Source of the DNA: Rhodococcus sp. IEGM 1381
Lineage (GTDB): Bacteria > Actinomycetota > Actinomycetes > Mycobacteriales > Mycobacteriaceae
Assembly: GCF_030056795.1 (NCBI RefSeq)
Contig: NZ_JASHKQ010000007.1
Coordinates: 1-64,000 of the forward strand
Direction: 5' to 3'
DNA: 64,000 bases
Shown piece after piece: positions 17,739-24,768 of the stretch; within the stretch, counting starts at the first letter, position 1; the number at the start of each line of letters is the position of its first letter. Under the pieces are notes generated by a model, which had not been told where the DNA came from, searched no databases, and saw only the letters and a list, made by a program, of their open reading frames with translations. The translations under genes were made by a program, and so were the position numbers.

Positions 17739-18206
17739 TCAGAGCTGCTTGCGCATCTTTACACTTGTGGTTTCATAACCGGCTGACTCATACATTGCGC
17801 GTGCCACCGCATTGAAGCCGAAGACGCTCAGTCCCAGCGTCCGCGCGCCCTCCGCCCGGGCATGGTCTTCGGCGAGCTGCATCGCTGCTCGTCCGTAGCC
17901 TTGGCCTCGGTGCTCTGGGTCGACTAAGACATCCCAAACCCACCACGAGCTGGCGTCGTCTGAGTTGTCACGGCCAACCCAGAGGTACCCGACGATCTGG
18001 CCCGTGTCATTCACGAGGTCAAACACAGTGTTACCGGGGGTGGGAGCACCCGCTGGGAAAGCACGCCCGAGGGCATCACTGGAGTGCTCTTCGGCGGCGC
18101 GTGGCGTCTCGCCTATGGCGATCAGGTCCGTCTTGTACTCGCTCTGGCTCCGTTTCAGCCATGAGGGAAACCGTTGACGAGCGATCGGGACGAGTGTGAT
18201 CGACAT
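17739..18206 (-). CDS. GNAT-family N-acetyltransferase
   Basis: The protein has 155 residues from ATG 18206 (MSITLVPIARQRFPSWLKRS). GNAT features are IVGYLWVGRDN, WVWDVLVDPEHRGQGYGRAA (RGQGYG acetyl-CoA loop), LGLSVFGFNAVARAMYESAG and a short C-terminus. The start is chosen because the frame upstream (to 18617) runs through a 61-bp repeat and lacks family-like sequence. The repeat ends 74 bp upstream of the start. Confidence 0.85.
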   Translation of the reverse strand: MSITLVPIARQRFPSWLKRSQSEYKTDLIAIGETPRAAEEHSSDALGRAFPAGAPTPGNTVFDLVNDTGQIVGYLWVGRDNSDDASSWWVWDVLVDPEHRGQGYGRAAMQLAEDHARAEGARTLGLSVFGFNAVARAMYESAGYETTSVKMRKQL

Positions 18207-18279
18207 GCCGCCAGTCTGACAGCGGCCTCGCGCCGACCCTCGACAGGGGAACTGCCCCGGCTTTGCGAGCGGCTGAGCT

Positions 18280-18340
18280 ATACGACCAGTTCCGATATGC
18301 AGACTTACCGGCAAACCTCTGCATATACTGTGCCGCAGCA
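18280..18340. repeat. Dispersed 61-bp repeat, copy A
   Basis: It begins ATACGACCAG, contains GATATGCAG ... CTGCATAT arms around a CCGG-centred core, and ends TGTGCCGCAGCA. Same-orientation copies lie at 18927-18987, 21350-21410 and 23149-23209. Flanks differ. It is 74 bp upstream of a minus-strand GNAT start. Confidence 0.8.
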
Positions 18341-18387
18341 TGTGTCGCTCGAAAACTGGCCCGTGCTCAGCTTGCTCAGAGGGTTTG

Positions 18388-18852
18388 TCAGCGTGCAGGT
18401 TTGTTGATATCGGCATGGAAGACAACCTCTGCCGGCACGGTGGGCACAGCATTGAACAACTCGACCACGATCTCAGCGGCTTCATTGGCCACCTCGGCGG
18501 CCTCGCCTGCGGTGCCGGCCTGCGCGGTGACAGACAACCCTGCCGCGCCGTCGCCGGTGGAAGTGATCGACAGTGTGTCGGAGTAGTCCGCTGCAGATCC
18601 ACCACGCTGGTGCGCAAGGCGTTCGCTTACCTGCAGGACAGGGTCGTAGCCGGTCAGGTCTAGACCGGTCCCCCTGTACGTCGAGACGGGGGCGTTGGGG
18701 TCAACCGTATCTTCGCTGGGGTAGGTGGCTGTGATGGCAATGGTCGCGGTGCGGGTGTACGTCGCCGCCATCATCCACCAGACGGCGGCGATGATGCCCA
18801 CGATAGCGATAGCCGCGATGGTCGCGCGTCTGCGCTTATGGGTTCCAGGCAC
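18388..18852 (-). CDS. Small membrane-anchored hypothetical protein
   Basis: The protein has 154 residues from GTG 18852. A basic N-terminus (THKRRR) is followed by one membrane helix (about residues 10-32, AIAIVGIIAAVWWMM), then a Thr/Ala/Asp-rich outer part ending PAEVVFHADINKPAR. It is probably anchored in the membrane with its C-terminal domain outside. I recognise no family. Copy B of the 61-bp repeat ends 75 bp upstream of the start, almost the same distance as copy A from the GNAT gene. Confidence 0.6.
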   Translation of the reverse strand: MPGTHKRRRATIAAIAIVGIIAAVWWMMAATYTRTATIAITATYPSEDTVDPNAPVSTYRGTGLDLTGYDPVLQVSERLAHQRGGSAADYSDTLSITSTGDGAAGLSVTAQAGTAGEAAEVANEAAEIVVELFNAVPTVPAEVVFHADINKPAR

Positions 18853-18926
18853 GGGATCAACTCTAAATGCACGCAGTTGCAGGCCGTTCAGCGTGCAGTC
18901 TGGGCACTGGTACCGGGCTGGCCGCG

Positions 18927-18987
18927 ATACGACCAGTCTTGATATGCAGGGCTACCAGTAGAGTACTGAATATACTGTGCCGCAGCG
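18927..18987. repeat. Dispersed 61-bp repeat, copy B
   Basis: It begins ATACGACCAGTCTTGATATG and ends ACTGTGCCGCAGCG. The right arm has one change (CTGAATAT instead of CTGCATAT). It lies between the membrane-anchored protein gene and 19111-19581. Confidence 0.8.
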
Positions 18988-19110
18988 TTTTTCGCTTGCC
19001 GCGGCAGTTCAGCTGCCACCACGCATCTACGCCCCGGTTTGTGCATCCTTGAAAGCCAGCCGTCGAACGAATTGAGGCGCAGCGTTGGTTGGAGTCGAGG
19101 TTCGGGCTGG

Positions 19111-19515
19111 TCAGACAACGCCGGTCAGGTCTCCCATGCGCGTCGTAACCCCGTTTCTGTCCTTCCATGCAGCGACACCGTCGATGAGTCGGGCGCTCAT
19201 GAATCCACCGTCGTCACCCCACGGCCATGCGGTACCAAGGTCGGCCACAACGTTCTGGACCGAATCGGCCATCGCCCACAGCGCGAATTCTTTGTCCGAG
19301 TCGACTCGGGTCCCTATCCAACTACCACCGAACTCGCCTGGGTCGACGCCGGCAACCGTCACCGCGCTCAGCAGGAACACACCGTCGATCTCCGGGTCGT
19401 AGTCGATCTCCCAATCGACGTGTTCGATAGTGTTGCCGTACTGGCGCGCACGCAAGTCGCGGCCCAATCGAGACAGAGCCGACGTCCACGGCTCAGGCAA
19501 GTCCGAGTGCACCAT
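19111..19515 (-). CDS. Hypothetical protein
   Basis: The protein has about 134 residues from ATG 19515 (MVHSDLPEPWTSALSRLG); a GTG at 19581 would give 156. It is an acidic cytosolic-type protein with YGNTIEHVDWEIDYDPEIDG, SWIGTRVDSDKEFALWAMAD and GDDGGFMSARLIDG. No domain is recognised. Codon use is normal for the genome, so a real gene is likely. It sits in the same minus-strand direction as its neighbours but is separated from them by fragments. Confidence 0.55.
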   Translation of the reverse strand: MVHSDLPEPWTSALSRLGRDLRARQYGNTIEHVDWEIDYDPEIDGVFLLSAVTVAGVDPGEFGGSWIGTRVDSDKEFALWAMADSVQNVVADLGTAWPWGDDGGFMSARLIDGVAAWKDRNGVTTRMGDLTGVV

Positions 19516-19603
19516 CCGAACCCCCGGCGAGGGAGACCACGTGGTACTCAACAAGCGCTTCGACAAATCGTGGTAGCGCACCGAGCCAATATGTCAGCCC
19601 AGC

Positions 19604-19789
19604 TTGAGCAGCAACTGTTCCGACCCGAAAGAAATGATGGCCGACAATCTCCGCGACATCGTCGCGCGTGAACGCCGTCGCGGGCCGACCCTGGTGTTCG
19701 CGCACAACTCGCACCTGCGCCGCGGCGACTCGGCGTTACCGGGCGAAGCGAGCTGGGCTGCAGCTCGATCCGTCTATGCAGATGCATGA
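19604..19789 (+). pseudogene. Fragment of an erythromycin esterase-family gene
   Basis: The plus-strand frame has MMADNLRDIVARERRRGPTL followed by VFAHNSHLRRG. This corresponds to the MADNLRWIVEREGPRG...FAHN.H region of erythromycin-esterase family proteins (pfam Erythro_esteras). The rest of the roughly 400-residue protein is missing on both sides. It is a dead fragment in a stretch rich in other fragments. Assignment is from motif memory only. Confidence 0.55.
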
Positions 19790-19794
19790 GGTCC

Positions 19795-20759
19795 TCAGCT
19801 CAGCCAGTCGAGAGTCTGGCCGTGCGGACCGGTTAGAGCGACTGGTCGACCGTTGCGCGCTAGGACGAATCTTCCCCCTATATGGTCCGGGTGCACCGCA
19901 AGTTGCGCCGCAATGTGGGGGAGCACACGAGGACTCTCGTTCGAGATCCATTGGCAAGGTAGCTGTTTCATGCGCTCCTCGAACCGTGTTCGCTCTTGTT
20001 CGCCGAGATAGCTGAGTACGGCACTGTGAAAGACGACCACTGTCGACCCGGCCGGTGCCTGATGTACCGCTTCAGCTATTTCATCGGTGAGGTCCCCTCG
20101 AACCAGCCGTGGTGGATCAGCCCGGACTATGGCCGCAGCTGCCGTGAGTCGCTCGCGGCGCTGGTGCTGCTCCGGCAGACAAGTATTTCGAGCCACGCCA
20201 TGTCGTCGGCGTCTGTGACGTCCAGGGGGTTGAGGTCTATCCCGGCACGTGAGGTGATGACCGGGAGTGCCGCAGGGATCGGTGCGCCACCGGTTGTGGC
20301 GCACCGTACGACTACAGGCGATGGTCCGTCATCCGGGTCGAGCTGCGGCCGTCGGTCGTACTGGTAGCTGTACCGGTCGGGGTACAGGCACAGTCCTGCG
20401 GACGCGCCGACTTCGATAAGTGACAGCGGGCCGTCGAAGTGAGCCAAGATCGGAAGCAAGGCGCTGACCCTGCCCGCTTCGTTGGTCTGCGTGAATCGTG
20501 CGAGAGCAGTCGCCTGGACGGCGGACCAGTTGATCGTTAGCCATCGACGGAATGCTTCGTAGTCGGAGACAGGGGCACCGTTGTGCCTCGCCGCGCCGAG
20601 AATCAGGTTCGGTTGACGCTTGGGCACGGGTAAGCGGTCGATCAGACACAACAGTTCGGGATCATCTGCGATGTGCGAGGTGAGCATCTCGTAGGTAGCG
20701 GACACGCCGTGCGCTTCCAGCCGCGAGAAGCGGCGGTATTGCTCTTCGGTCGCGGTCAA
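19795..20759 (-). pseudogene. DUF2332 family protein with a one-base frameshift
   Basis: The N-terminal part from ATG 20759 (MTATEEQYRRFSRLEAHGVS, SLIEVGASAGLCLYPDRYSY, GIDLNPLDVTDADDMAWLEI) is a clear DUF2332 protein. After WLEILVC the frame departs. The family continuation (PEQHQRRERLTAAAAIVRAD, STVVVFHSAVLSYL, HGQTLDWLS) is in the next frame and ends at 19795. A missing G at about 20176 would explain it: GTCTGCCGGAG where GTCTGGCCGGAG is expected. It is either a recent pseudogene or a sequencing error. The start is coupled to the stop of 20756-21058 by an ATGA overlap. Confidence 0.7.
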
Positions 20760-21058
20760 CTGACTGCTCCTTGCATCATCGAATCGGAGGCGCGCCTAAT
20801 GGCATACAGAACACCGTCGGCGGTGGCATCCCGGATAAAGGCCACGACATGTCCGTTGGATCGCCATCCGCCCAATTCTCCGTGTTTGAACCACAGGTAG
20901 TCCCGGTACGCAGTCGCCATCAATCCAGCATTGCAGAACCACGCCGCCACACTCGGCTTGCGGCCGGCACGAACGCCCAGGAGTGCGAACAAGATAGAAG
21001 CACTCAGCCTGTCAGCCGTGGACGACTCATCCGAAACTTTGGGAGGTGTCCCCGTCAT
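20756..21058 (-). CDS. Small hypothetical protein upstream of the DUF2332 gene
   Basis: The protein has about 100 residues from ATG 21058 (MTGTPPKVSDESSTADRL); a start at 21079 is also possible. The middle has LSASILFALLGVRAGRKPSV, then LMATAYRDYLWFKHGELGGW and HVVAFIRDATADGVLYAIRR. Its stop overlaps the DUF2332 start, so the two are coupled. No family is recognised. At TCATGA (21055-21060) its ATG overlaps the ATG of the plus-strand gene at 21057. Confidence 0.45.
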   Translation of the reverse strand: MTGTPPKVSDESSTADRLSASILFALLGVRAGRKPSVAAWFCNAGLMATAYRDYLWFKHGELGGWRSNGHVVAFIRDATADGVLYAIRRASDSMMQGAVS

Positions 21059-21242
21059 GAACAGCCACGAATTGCTCAACGATCACCAGATTCTCACCGT
21101 TCTCATCGGCGCAGCCGCGAATGTCCCCGCCGAAGATCCGCGTGCGGCCCGGTGGGTCACCGAAGCACTCGCGCTCGCCAGTGCAGCAGAGCTGCGGTCC
21201 GCGACCACACCTCGATCTCCGCCCGCCTACGCCTCGCCCTGA
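21057..21242 (+). CDS. Small hypothetical protein with strong ribosome binding site
   Basis: ATG 21057 is preceded by GGGAGGTG (21041-21048). The product has 61 residues: MNSHELLNDHQILTVLIGAA, then VPAEDPRAARWVTEALALAS and a short tail. It is helical and Ala-rich; no family is known. It is divergent from, and start-overlapping with, the gene at 20756-21058. The Shine-Dalgarno sequence is the main support. Confidence 0.4.
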   Translation: MNSHELLNDHQILTVLIGAAANVPAEDPRAARWVTEALALASAAELRSATTPRSPPAYASP

Positions 21243-21349
21243 CCGCGTACCGACCTTTACCTGGCAACGAGCTCGCAGGACTGCGACAGCGGACTGACCA
21301 TCCCTTCGTCTGAACCTGGCGATCTCCTTCACACATGATCGCCGGGGTA

Positions 21350-21410
21350 ATACGACGAGTTTTGATATGCAGGGTTACCGGTAAAACTCTGCATATGCTG
21401 TGCCGCAACA
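21350..21410. repeat. Dispersed 61-bp repeat, copy C
   Basis: This is the most symmetrical copy: ATATGCAG and CTGCATAT form perfect 8-bp arms around a core containing the palindrome TTACCGGTAA. It lies in the gene-free gap 21243-21544, where nothing else is seen. Confidence 0.8.
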
Positions 21411-21544
21411 ATTTTGAAACCGAACGTCGTTGCGGATCCTGGTTCTAGATCAGGTATGCGTGATCGGCCGCTGGGACCGCAATCAGAGCTCTTGACCTCA
21501 ACTCGGCGTTGACCTAGCGTGCGGTTCGCGCACTCCCGACCTAC

Positions 21545-21802
21545 CTAGTTCCCGTGAGAGGTCCAGCCTTCCCCTGGGGCTGCCTCTTCGGTGTCGGTTG
21601 CGAGAAGCCCGTCGTCGACCGTGTTGGAATCGGGCCGGGAGTCTTCGATCAGCTCACGGGCCGATGTTGGTTCATCGCCGTCGATGGCGGGTTCTTCTAG
21701 GCCGGTGTCGTAGTCGTCGGTTGGGTGATTTCGATCGCTCACGGTGGTGGTCTCCAAGTCGGTTCGTGGGTCTGAGTGTCCAAGTCGCAAGTCATCGTCC
21801 AT
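21545..21802 (-). CDS. Small acidic hypothetical protein
   Basis: The protein has 85 residues from ATG 21802 (MDDDLRLGHSDPRTDLETTT) and is very rich in Asp, Glu, Thr and Pro (EEPAIDGDEPTSARELIEDS). It is probably disordered. There are no cysteines or membrane segments. It lies 28 bp downstream of the HxlR gene on the same strand and may be co-transcribed with it. No family is recognised. Confidence 0.5.
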   Translation of the reverse strand: MDDDLRLGHSDPRTDLETTTVSDRNHPTDDYDTGLEEPAIDGDEPTSARELIEDSRPDSNTVDDGLLATDTEEAAPGEGWTSHGN

Positions 21803-21830
21803 GCTCCTGCCGCCCAGTCGGCAGAAAGCG

Positions 21831-22181
21831 CTATGTCTCGGTTGTCAGGCCGATGATGTGTTCTGCGTGTTCTTCGCCCCAATCGCCGAGGGTTCGTAGC
21901 GCATCGTTGAGGCTTTGCCCGAGGGCAGTCAGTGAGTACTCGACTCGAGGTGGTACCTCTGCGAACACTTCACGCCCAACTATTCCGTGGGACTGGAGTT
22001 CTCGGAGCTGCTGAGTCAAGACTTTCTCGCTCACGCCCGCGATCGACCGGCGCAGTTCGCCGTGGCGCTTCGCACCATCGTGGAGCTGCCACAAAATCAA
22101 CGGCTTCCATTTCCCGCCGACCACAGAGACGGCCGCATCCAGGCCGCATGAGTATTTGGTCCCCGCGAAAGCTGCTGCCAT
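21831..22181 (-). CDS. HxlR-family transcriptional regulator
   Basis: The protein has 116 residues. Family features are KYSCGLDAAVSVVGGKWKPL (with the conserved Cys), LILWQLHDGAKRHGELRRSI, SEKVLTQQLRELQSHGIVGR and VEYSLTALGQSL. This is a winged helix of the HxlR type, often responding to electrophiles or aldehydes through the Cys. It is divergent from the dehydrogenase gene at 22264, whose expression it probably controls from the 82-bp gap. The ligand is unknown. Confidence 0.9.
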   Translation of the reverse strand: MAAAFAGTKYSCGLDAAVSVVGGKWKPLILWQLHDGAKRHGELRRSIAGVSEKVLTQQLRELQSHGIVGREVFAEVPPRVEYSLTALGQSLNDALRTLGDWGEEHAEHIIGLTTET

Positions 22182-22263
22182 GGAGCAATACTGCCATCGA
22201 GGTGGCTACCGCACTTCAAAGTGGGTACTTGTGGGCGAGGTTGCAACCACCCACTCTGATGGT

Positions 22264-23109
22264 ATGAAAATTTCCGTCCTCGGACTCGGACACATGGGCA
22301 CCGCGGTCGCCACTCACCTGATCGGCGAGGGCCACCAGGTGACCGTCTGGAACCGCACACCCTCACGGGCAACGCCATTTATCGGCCGCGCGATTCTCGC
22401 GGCCGACCCGGCAGAAGCCTTTGCCAGTGCGGACCTTGTCATCGTCTCGTCCCTGGACAACAGTGCAGCGCGAGACATTCTTTTCTCGGCAAGCGCGGCA
22501 GTCCTCGGATCGCTGGTAGTCAACCTCAGCTCGGATACCCCCGCCAGTGCTCGAGCTTTGTGCCAGTGGGGCCACGAGCACGGGGTTCGCTACTTGGCCG
22601 GGGTGATGGTGACGCCGTCGACGATCGTGGGTCAGAGTGGATCGAGCATGCTCGTCGCGGGAGATGAAGCTGATCTCGACGCGGCGCTGCCGGTGTTGGC
22701 CGCCATTGCCCCCGACGTGGCCGTGCTGGGTAATCGACATGAGCTTCCTGCGTCGTTCGACACGGCACTGTTGGGCGTGTTCTGGACGACCCTCGCGGCC
22801 TGGGCGCATGGCACTGCACTTGCGAATGCTCACGGAATCGACGGCCAATCGATAGCGGCGCAGATGGCAGCAATGGTGCGCTTGGCTGCAGACATCGGCC
22901 CTGGTTTCGCGCGCGACGCCGATAGCGGAACGTATCCAGCGGAAACGTCGACCATCATGTCCGCTGTAACGACGATGCAGCACGTGACCGCCGCATCGGT
23001 GGACGCCGGCGTGGACCCGTCGCTCCCCGCGGCCGTGACAGCGCTTTTCGAACGTGCGGCGAGTGGACATGAAGCGGAGTCACCTTCTCGAGTGACCGAG
23101 GCAATGTGA
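22264..23109 (+). CDS. NAD(P)-binding imine reductase / beta-hydroxyacid dehydrogenase-like protein
   Basis: The protein has 281 residues. The Rossmann dinucleotide site is ISVLGLGHMGTAVATHLIGE, with VWNRTPSRA after beta-2 (Arg and Ser suggest NADP). The C-terminal helical domain (FDTALLGVFWTTLAAWAHGT ...) is the one shared by 6-phosphogluconate dehydrogenase-like and imine-reductase proteins. The catalytic Lys of hydroxyacid dehydrogenases is not evident, which favours an imine-reductase-like activity. ATG 22264 gives the family start; the frame runs upstream to 22156 inside the hxlR gene. It is controlled by the divergent HxlR gene, by inference. Confidence 0.75.
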   Translation: MKISVLGLGHMGTAVATHLIGEGHQVTVWNRTPSRATPFIGRAILAADPAEAFASADLVIVSSLDNSAARDILFSASAAVLGSLVVNLSSDTPASARALCQWGHEHGVRYLAGVMVTPSTIVGQSGSSMLVAGDEADLDAALPVLAAIAPDVAVLGNRHELPASFDTALLGVFWTTLAAWAHGTALANAHGIDGQSIAAQMAAMVRLAADIGPGFARDADSGTYPAETSTIMSAVTTMQHVTAASVDAGVDPSLPAAVTALFERAASGHEAESPSRVTEAM

Positions 23110-23148
23110 CTGGGTGCAGAGTGGGTGTCGCAGCATATCAAGCTAGCA

Positions 23149-23209
23149 ATACGACCAGTCTTGATATGCAGCGTTACCGGTAGTAGCTCTAAACTGTTGC
23201 TGAACAACG
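23149..23209. repeat. Dispersed 61-bp repeat, copy D (degenerate right half)
   Basis: The left half is conserved (ATACGACCAGTCTTGATATG, then CAGCGTTACCGGTA). The right arm is degraded (CTCTAAACTGT in place of CTCTGCATATGCTGT). It is in the gap 23110-23526 after the dehydrogenase gene. Confidence 0.65.
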
Positions 23210-23448
23210 CAATTAAAGTCTCTGGAACGCGAGGCAAGAACCTCGATACCTGACTCACGCTCGCGCAGGTCGTGGACCGCGAGGGTTATTGGCCGAGCCG
23301 TGCTCTCGACAACAGCGCATGGACGCGCTGGATGGAGGGTAGGAAAAGTGGGTGTGCTGGAGAATGGTGACGCGTAGACACACAGGCTTGCGCACACGCT
23401 CGGGATGAGTGGAGATGTTCTCTCCTGGTTCAGATTAAAGCCGATAGG

Positions 23449-23467
23449 GGGACTTGTGGCAAGGCCC
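23449..23467. promoter_or_regulatory. Rifamycin-associated element (RAE) candidate before the glycosyltransferase
   Basis: GGGACTTGTGGCAAGGCCC is an inverted repeat GGG-N-CTTG-NNN-CAAG-N-CCC. The outer arms extend to GGGGG/CCCCC (23447-23469). It has the same architecture as the site before helR (31602-31620) and the known RAE. It ends 59 bp before ATG 23527. Confidence 0.75.
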
Positions 23468-23526
23468 CCTCTGTCGTTCATGATCGCCACTCACGAGTTG
23501 AAGCCGAATGAAAGTGAGTGGGTCAT

Positions 23527-24648
23527 ATGCGGGTGTTGTTGGCGACGTACGGGACGCGCGGCGATGTCGAGCCAATGGTTGCGCTAGCCGCGCAGTTGCG
23601 CCAGTCGGGGGCCCAAGTGCAGCTTTGTGCACCGCCGGACGCTGAGTTTGCGTCGCTGCTCGAGCGGGCCGGTGTTCCGATAGTGCCGTTCGCACGGTCT
23701 TGGCGCTCATGGCAGGTAGCCGAGACCACCGCCCGGGAAGTTGTTCCGAATGTCGCCGACCACGTCAACAACCACATCGCAGCTACCTTCGACACGGTGG
23801 CACAGGCAGCACAAGATGCTGATGTCGTGCTGGCGACCGGCATGTTGCACTTCGTTGCGGGCACTGCCGCCGAAGTTGTCGGTATCCCGAACCGGTTCGT
23901 CGTGTTCTCTCCGAGCCTATTGGAGCCCCAGGGCTACCAGAGCCTTGTCGGCCCAGCGATCAACGCTCACCGCGCGTCGCTGTCGCTGCCGGCGGTCGAT
24001 GACATGCGCGCATTTCTCCTGACCCGTCGGCCATGGCTCGCTGCAGATCCAGTCCTGGGCCCGCCGCCGAATGCTGCCGATGTCGGAGCACGCTCCGGCG
24101 CATGGATACTTCCCGACAACCGTCCACTCACGCCTGAAGTCGAGGCGTTTCTCGATGCCGGCGATCCTCCCGTCTATGTCGGTTTCGGCAGCATGATCGT
24201 CGAGCAGGACGCGGCTATGACCACAATCGAGGCCATTCGCGGGCACGGCCGCCGAGCCATCGTTGGACGCGGGTGGGCGGGGCTTGAGGTCACGGACAAC
24301 GAGGACTGTTTGGACGTCGGCGACAGCAATCTGCAAGCACTGTTCCCACGGGTCGCGTGCGTCGTGCACCACGGGGGTGCTGGAACGACGACCACCGCCG
24401 CGCGAGCGGGCACCCCGCAGGTGGTGGTGCCGCAGATCGCTGATCAGCCGTACTGGGCCGCCCGTGTGGCCGCACTCGGGATCGGTGTCGCCATCGACAA
24501 CCCCAGCCCGACCCTCGAGTCGATCCGGTCTGCACTAGCGGTGGCACTCACACCAAAGACCGCGGCTCGCGCCCATGCGGTTGCTGAAACGATCACGGGC
24601 GACGGTGCGGCGCAAGCAGCGCAGATGCTCTACAACCAGATTGACTGA
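23527..24648 (+). CDS. GT1-family glycosyltransferase, candidate rifamycin glycosyltransferase
   Basis: The protein has 373 residues and a GT-B fold, like the MGT/vancomycin-type UDP-sugar transferases. The N-terminal part has LATYGTRGDVEPMVALAAQL (acceptor side). The C-terminal donor motif is VHHGGAGTTTTAARAGTPQV, then PQIADQPYWAARVAALGIG. It should move a hexose from a UDP- or TDP-sugar onto a hydroxyl of a lipophilic acceptor. An RAE-like inverted repeat 59 bp upstream points to rifamycin-induced expression, as described for rifampin glycosyltransferases (Rgt). The substrate assignment is inference. ATG 23527 fits the family; GTG 23518 is possible. Confidence 0.8.
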   Translation: MRVLLATYGTRGDVEPMVALAAQLRQSGAQVQLCAPPDAEFASLLERAGVPIVPFARSWRSWQVAETTAREVVPNVADHVNNHIAATFDTVAQAAQDADVVLATGMLHFVAGTAAEVVGIPNRFVVFSPSLLEPQGYQSLVGPAINAHRASLSLPAVDDMRAFLLTRRPWLAADPVLGPPPNAADVGARSGAWILPDNRPLTPEVEAFLDAGDPPVYVGFGSMIVEQDAAMTTIEAIRGHGRRAIVGRGWAGLEVTDNEDCLDVGDSNLQALFPRVACVVHHGGAGTTTTAARAGTPQVVVPQIADQPYWAARVAALGIGVAIDNPSPTLESIRSALAVALTPKTAARAHAVAETITGDGAAQAAQMLYNQID

Positions 24649-24768
24649 GAACGCACCGCGTCCGATGGTCAATCTGCAAACCTACTTCGCCGGCCGAATA
24701 ACTCCGGGATAGATAAGAGCCTTATCCAGTAAGATCTATGCGCGGAAAGTGGATACTCGGATGCCTCT

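Noticed and set aside
18280..23209. 61-bp repeats as integron attC sites or as a conserved small peptide (minus-strand LRHSIC...LHIKTGRIA)
   Set aside because: No integron integrase or GTTRRRY-type core is seen, and differences between copies do not favour silent codon positions. A DNA or RNA element is more likely.
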